The translations under genes were made by a program, and so were the position numbers. The notes beneath the pieces are model-generated. The model did not search any database. It was not told the origin of the DNA and was given only the letters and a program-made list of their open reading frames with translations. From positions 203,186,034 through 203,250,033 of the forward strand of contig NC_134456.1 of assembly GCF_047948215.1 (NCBI RefSeq): a stretch of 64,000 bases of DNA, read 5' to 3'. Source of the stretch: Lycorma delicatula (lineage: Eukaryota; Arthropoda; Insecta; Hemiptera; Fulgoridae). Shown here piece after piece: positions 59,571 through 64,000 of this stretch. Position 1 is the first letter of the stretch; the number at the start of each line of letters is the position of its first letter.

Positions 59571-59886
59571 TTAGGTTGAGATTCGTTGCGTTAAAAGGAA
59601 TAATAAATTCGATTCAATTACAAAGACGTATATGCAACAGTTTATATTAATGCACATAGTAGCAATCAATAATTATGACAAAATTAGAGGAGGAATTAAC
59701 TACCAATAATTAAACTTTTAACAATAAATAAATAAATAATTTTTATTGAATTAATTTATATCGTAAGCCTAATCTTAAGATATCATTATACAATTTAAAT
59801 CATTATTTAAAATAACTAGAAATGACAATCTTAAATATATAATTTAAGCTCGTTCGGAAGTTTGAAAAGAAAAACTAGCAAATTAT
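59571..59886. other. No gene seen
   Basis: AT-rich spacer between the truncated LINE and the composite SINE. Confidence 0.5.
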
Positions 59887-59902
59887 AAGGAAGTTTTCAA
59901 CT

Positions 59903-60195
59903 TTCTTTTTCCTGTTTAGCCTCCGGTAACTACCGTTTAGATAATACTTCAGAGGATGAATGAGGATGATATGTATGAGTGTAAATGAAGTGTAATCTTG
60001 TACATTCTCAGTTCGACCATTCCTGAGATGTGTGGTTAAAAACCCAACCACCACCAAAGAACACCGGTATCCACTATCTAGTATTCAAATCGTGTAAAAA
60101 TATCTGGCTTTACTAGGACTTGAACGCTGGAACTCTCGACTTCCAAATCTGCTGATTTGGGAAGACGCGTTAACCACTAGACCAACCCGATGGGT
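59903..60195 (-). mobile_element. Full-length SINE part of the composite
   Basis: Family A SINE oriented minus. Its end and head match the 40.8 kb copy. Where other copies have one GGTGGTTGGGTTTC it reads GGTGGTGGTTGGGTTTTTAACC. The frame at 59875-60057 is SINE translation and not a gene. Confidence 0.93.
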
Positions 60196-60425
60196 AACGA
60201 CAATTACCTAAAAATTTCCACGATAACGGTAAGTTTATCGTCTATTTAGGTGCAATGAAGAACTAACAAACTTTTGTAGTCACACACTGTTTTCGTTGGC
60301 TACTACCGAAACTTACCTGGGATTGGCTTGCCTTACCGTTCCAATGGAGCTTAAGTTTCGGAATAAATACTAATTACACTGTTTATGGAGTTGAGACTCA
60401 CTTTCGTGGAGATGCACGGATGACT
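60196..60425 (-). repeat. 230 bp cargo, copy of 40573-40802
   Basis: Inverted relative to the 40.6 kb copy. 223 of 230 positions agree with no indel. The substitutions are four transitions and three transversions by my count. Confidence 0.92.
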
Positions 60426-60545
60426 AGTAAAGCCAGCTACTTTACTAGGACTTGAACGCTGGAACTCTCGACTTCCAAATCAGCTGATATGGGAAGAAGC
60501 GTTCACCACTAGACCAACCGGGTGAAGTAAAGGAAGTTTTCAACT

Positions 60546-62162
60546 ACTGTAATAAGACATTACGATTTCCATAACAAGGAAAAATGATATAACCTATATA
60601 TTTATAGAAATAAACAAATTATATTAGAAATAACATGTTTGCTAATGAATTTAAAGCTTAAGGCTTAATTAATTAAGGCTTTATAATAACGTTAGTAAAT
60701 TTAGAGTAATTAATTTTATTCTTCATTCCTTTTTCTGTTAAACTACGGAATTTTATTCCATTTTCTTCAAAATCTTAATAGAACAGTAGAAAAACTAAAG
60801 AAACTGACAACTGTTTAATTCTTTTCTTTCTAACTCGAGTTTGTGCCCGTGTGAAAACTGTGAAAAGTTTAACTGATCTGAGAATCATTATTCTTAACTA
60901 ACGTAAGTATTTTTTTAATCAGCAGCTTTCCAATTACCTGCCATTTTTCAAGTAACAACTACTTACGCTTTTAAAAATAAAATAAAATTGTTTATTATTT
61001 GTCAGAAATCGAGTAACAAACGTATTTACCAATCAAAAGTAACGATTTTTACGACGGAAACAATGTAGTATTTGAAATAAAAAGCCGAATTATAATAAAT
61101 TCTACATGAATTGCTCTAGTAAGGAAAATACTGTAACCACATAGTAAATAGACTACAGAAATGTAACTTTGTTTACTTGCGACAGTTGCTGAGATGAAAT
61201 ATTTAATCAAATTATTCGCGAATGAAAAAATGACAGATTTTTATTACTATACAAATGTTATTACACATTTTATCAGCACGAAAACAAGTTTTTACTTAAT
61301 TTTTAAAAAGTAATTATTTTCAGTTGAAACAGCTATTATTATTATTTTTTATACTTGAATAGCCGAAAACCGATAAACAGTACATCTAAAAACTCCCGAT
61401 TTAGGTCAAATTAATGATAAAAGATTATTATTAGAGAATAAAATGGCTGGAACGAATCCGTACCGTTCATTACTTATTCTGAGGTCAACTCATTATTATT
61501 TTCATCAAAAGTTCGATACCATCAAAAGTTTTAATTCTTTTTTTCTATATAATTATTTGAATACTCACCCTATTAAATATATTTATTAATTCTCATCACA
61601 TGTTAAGATTTTAGATAGTTAATTTAGATATAATTATGTTATACAAATATCTTAAATAATAATATATACCACAATATGCTCTTATTAATTTGAGAGTACA
61701 TGATAACATTTTATTAAAGGGCAAATAAAGCTTAATGACCGAGATTGCTTATGATTCGTGGAATAAGCTTTTATATTCTGTACAAAATGCATTCCAAGTT
61801 TTAACAAAGAAACTTTTCATTTAGTACTTAACAATACCATGATATTCATTATTGTACAAAATAAATTCGTAAATTAGCAGTTCGATAACTTATAAGACGA
61901 CTTATAAAAAATTTAAATAAATACATAGTATAACAATGAACAAGATTATTTAAATACATGACCAAGAATATTATTAACGAAAATGTGATTCAAGCTGTAA
62001 TCTGCTGAATTACTGCACATGTAAGATATATTATATTTGAAAGTCGTTTGCCAATAACGTAATTTTCTATTGCAGTCTAGGTTGTTTGCAGAGTGAAAGA
62101 AATCTTCCAATTCGTCACTCACCCCAGCAGTCTATTCATCACCAGTAACCAACCCATGGACT

Positions 62163-62167
<5 letters not shown>
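60546..62167. other. No gene seen; AT-rich spacer
   Basis: Many short AT-driven frames. No repeat family, splice-supported exon or RNA gene recognised. Confidence 0.5.

Positions 62168-62220
<53 letters not shown>
62168..62220. repeat. (TA)n microsatellite, about 53 bp
   Basis: Longest uninterrupted TA run in the window, likely polymorphic. The minus frame at 62139-62390 with a Tyr-Ile repeat is translation of it. Confidence 0.97.
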
Positions 62221-62225
<5 letters not shown>

Positions 62226-63597
62226 CTGTAATTTCCTCACTTTAATTAACTGCTTGCTCACGTAGTACAATCGGCTGGAGTCTAGTCTGAGAGCCTGTCT
62301 ACCTGATCGGTCATTTTTCAATAGTCTACATTGTAAAGAATAAAACACATTATGAAAGTGCAAATAAAAAAAAGTAAAAAAATGCCACAACTATCATATC
62401 AATGTAGGTAATACAACCATACTGGTACAATTATCAGTTACTGATTTCATTTAGGTATTATAATTCATACTTAATTCTCCTATTTATAACCTTAAAAGTG
62501 TTGCTAAAACAAAAAAATTGTCATATAAACAGTTACTGAAATAAACTAGTAAAGAAAAACGCTCAAAGTCGTTTCCTATAACTTGACGTGCAATTCAATT
62601 ATACAATAATTATTATTAGTATAAAGTTATTAAATGTAAATAAAAATAAACATAAAACAAGAAAAATCATAGAAATCACAACTAAAATAAAAAATAGATA
62701 AATAAAGCTTCGACAAATTCCTAAAGACAAATTCCTATCGCCACTTAAAAAACACAACTATTTGTGAGTAATCTATGTTGAAAGCGTTGGATAACAATAT
62801 ACGGACTCCATTTGAAGTCCAGATAGAACGGGTTTACGCTGTATAGACCATAACTGAGGTCATCTTTTTCAACTTGGACGCCCAAAGTTAAACTGTATTT
62901 TTCCTTTAAGATGTTTTGTGTTTTGGTCATTTTATAAATACGAAATATTTATTTTTTTGTATAAGTTTTTTTTTTAAATAGCTTGTTTTTATTTTATTAA
63001 TTTTTGTGGTTTTTACACGTTTGTGTTATATGATTTTAACGTTTTTACGCAAGTTAACGAGAATAATATAATTTAAAAAAATCTTTGTTAACATAAATGT
63101 AAACAATAATACAAATAATACATTCCGTAACTCAATTGATCATATTAACATCGAAATGTGCATTTAATAACAGACTTAAAATGTTGTAAAAGATTAATGA
63201 GCATTTCTCTTTACTGTTTTATTTTTGTGTTATTAGTTACATAACATAATTAAAGTTAAAATGAGCTAATAATCTAGATTGAAATTGAAAATTAATGAAT
63301 CGCTTTCGTGATTTGAATTTTGTTGAAATTAAAATTTTTAATAAATCTTAATTTAACTAATTTAAAACATAAAATATAACTAATTTAATATATAGTAGCA
63401 TATATTATTATTTACATCGAACTGGGGAATTATTTTAATAAAAACTGTTAGAAAAATTAAAATGTGTGTTTGCCAGCACACGAGCATACTGGAAAATATA
63501 TTTTTTCTTCGACATTGATCATTAAAAAGTAATGTTTTAATTAATTTCAAATATTTAATTTTTTTTTTGTTATGAGTGAGCGGGCATCAACAGCTAT
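62221..63597. other. No confirmed gene; AT-rich spacer
   Basis: A 61-codon minus frame at 62745-62930 begins 'MTKTQNILKEKYSLTLG' and is of more balanced composition, but has no recognisable motif or splice context. The rest is AT-rich. Confidence 0.4.
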
Positions 63598-63705
63598 GAT
63601 CATTAGCACGATGGAAATTGGTAGCGCATAAAAAGATCCCATGCCTAGCCGGGATTCGAATCCTGGACCTCCCCGCGAAATGCCGAGACGTTACCTACAG
63701 AAACT
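63598..63705 (-). mobile_element. tRNA-derived SINE, second family (head region)
   Basis: On the minus strand: 'taggtaacgtctcggcattt', 'ggaggtccaggattcgaatc' with the B box GGATTCGAATCC (plus 63651-63662), then 'ccggctaggcatgggatctt' and 'tcgtgctaatgatcatagct'. Head segments of the form GTAGCGTCTCGGC...GGTTCGAATCCCGG..AGGCATGG are known to me from widespread arthropod SINEs. The 5' end of the tRNA part (A box) is degenerate. The downstream boundary near 63598 is uncertain and no target duplication is seen. Not a functional tRNA: there is no acceptor stem and no proper anticodon stem. Confidence 0.65.
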
Positions 63706-64000
63706 TACGAATAATTTAGTTTTTACGTTTTAAAAGAAACTTGACGAAGCTAATGATAACAAATATTACTTACTTAATACCAGGAATAGAGACCAAAGTT
63801 TGTAAACAAAATAAAAAGAAGTCTATTTTAAAATATATATATAAATAAAAATTAAAATTCAAATTACGTCGAAATAGGTTTGCAGTTCTTGAACTTTGTG
63901 GATACATTTATGTTTCATAGACCTATGTTTGACAATGAAGTCATTAGTAATTCTCCGGATCTTCCGGTAATTTTCGGCAACAAATTTTTTTCTCGTCACG

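Larger units (their letters stand above)
59903..60529 (-). mobile_element. Composite SINE: SINE head + 230 bp cargo + full SINE, one insertion
   Basis: The whole 627 bp is bracketed by an exact 16 bp duplication, AAGGAAGTTTTCAACT (59887-59902 and 60530-60545), so it inserted as one unit. On the minus strand the order is: a second SINE head (60529 to 60426) with A box TGGTCTAGTGG and B box GTTCAAGTCC; a 230 bp segment (60425-60196) nearly identical to 40573-40802; then a full family A SINE (60195-59903) with head 'acccatcgggttggtctag' and tail ending 'aaacaggaaaaagaaag'. At the head-cargo junction the SINE bases CTAGTAAAG are followed by TAGCTGG and the inverted CTTTACTAG, a snap-back. No internal duplication flanks the full SINE here. 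Confidence 0.93.

Noticed and set aside
62745..62930. 61-codon minus-strand ORF starting MTKTQ
   Set aside because: Reads like protein, but no family, promoter or splice support; kept only as a note.
63598..63705. Possible tRNA gene because of GGATTCGAATCC
   Set aside because: Only the T-arm/B-box part is good; other stems are absent. Called as a SINE head instead.
1..64000. CRISPR arrays, bacterial operons, rRNA genes
   Set aside because: No regularly spaced short direct repeats, no Shine-Dalgarno-type gene runs and no rRNA-like blocks seen on either strand.

Overview
This window looks like AT-rich, intron- and transposon-dominated animal chromosome. It is most probably insect, and probably Hemiptera. 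The organism call is inference. It rests on IS630/Tc1/mariner transposases of the insect type with a DUF4817-like N-terminal helix-turn-helix, on R1-clade and RTE/CR1-type non-LTR retrotransposons, and on abundant tRNA-derived SINEs. I see no bacterial-style operons, no rRNA, no canonical tRNA gene and no CRISPR array. Most open reading frames in the window are chance or mobile-element frames.

Layout. 1-5.1 kb: a decayed minus-strand transposase runs off the left edge. A 665 bp internally deleted relative with terminal inverted repeats and TA flanks follows. Then come a plus-strand exon resembling the c-Myc-binding protein (MYCBP/AMY-1) core and a possible downstream exon. 5.1-11.2 kb is AT-rich with no recognised gene. 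At 11.2 kb is the last coding exon of an unidentified minus-strand gene. 12.0-15.3 kb holds two more DDE transposon fossils, the second split by a SINE. 16.4-17.0 kb is a SINE nested inside an older SINE. 23 kb has another SINE. 24.4-26.6 kb is an R1-like element that keeps ORF1 (gag) but has no ORF2. 28.3-29.1 kb is a degenerate repeat array. 35.2-35.7 kb is a short element with 10 bp inverted termini. 36.2-37.9 kb is a 5'-truncated minus-strand R1-like LINE with a YADD reverse transcriptase motif. Its 3' UTR shares repeat units with the gag-only element. 40.6-44.5 kb has two more SINEs, one splitting an ORF. 47.2-49.1 kb is an RTE/CR1-type LINE lacking its RT core. 55.7-60.5 kb holds an old SINE, a frameshifted gag-endonuclease-RT LINE fragment, and a composite SINE carrying 230 bp of extra sequence. 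A second SINE family lies near 63.6 kb.

What stands out. Target-site duplications can be read for seven SINE insertions, so nesting and relative ages can be reconstructed. The most unusual objects are three. One is the composite SINE at 59.9-60.5 kb: its 230 bp cargo is about 97% identical, with no indels, to the 5' flank of another SINE 19 kb away, and it has a snap-back junction. The second is the gag-only R1 element, a 'half-LINE'. The third is the set of roughly 60 bp 3' UTR repeat units shared by the two R1-like elements. Host genes contribute little: two or three short exons whose partners lie in long introns or outside the window.
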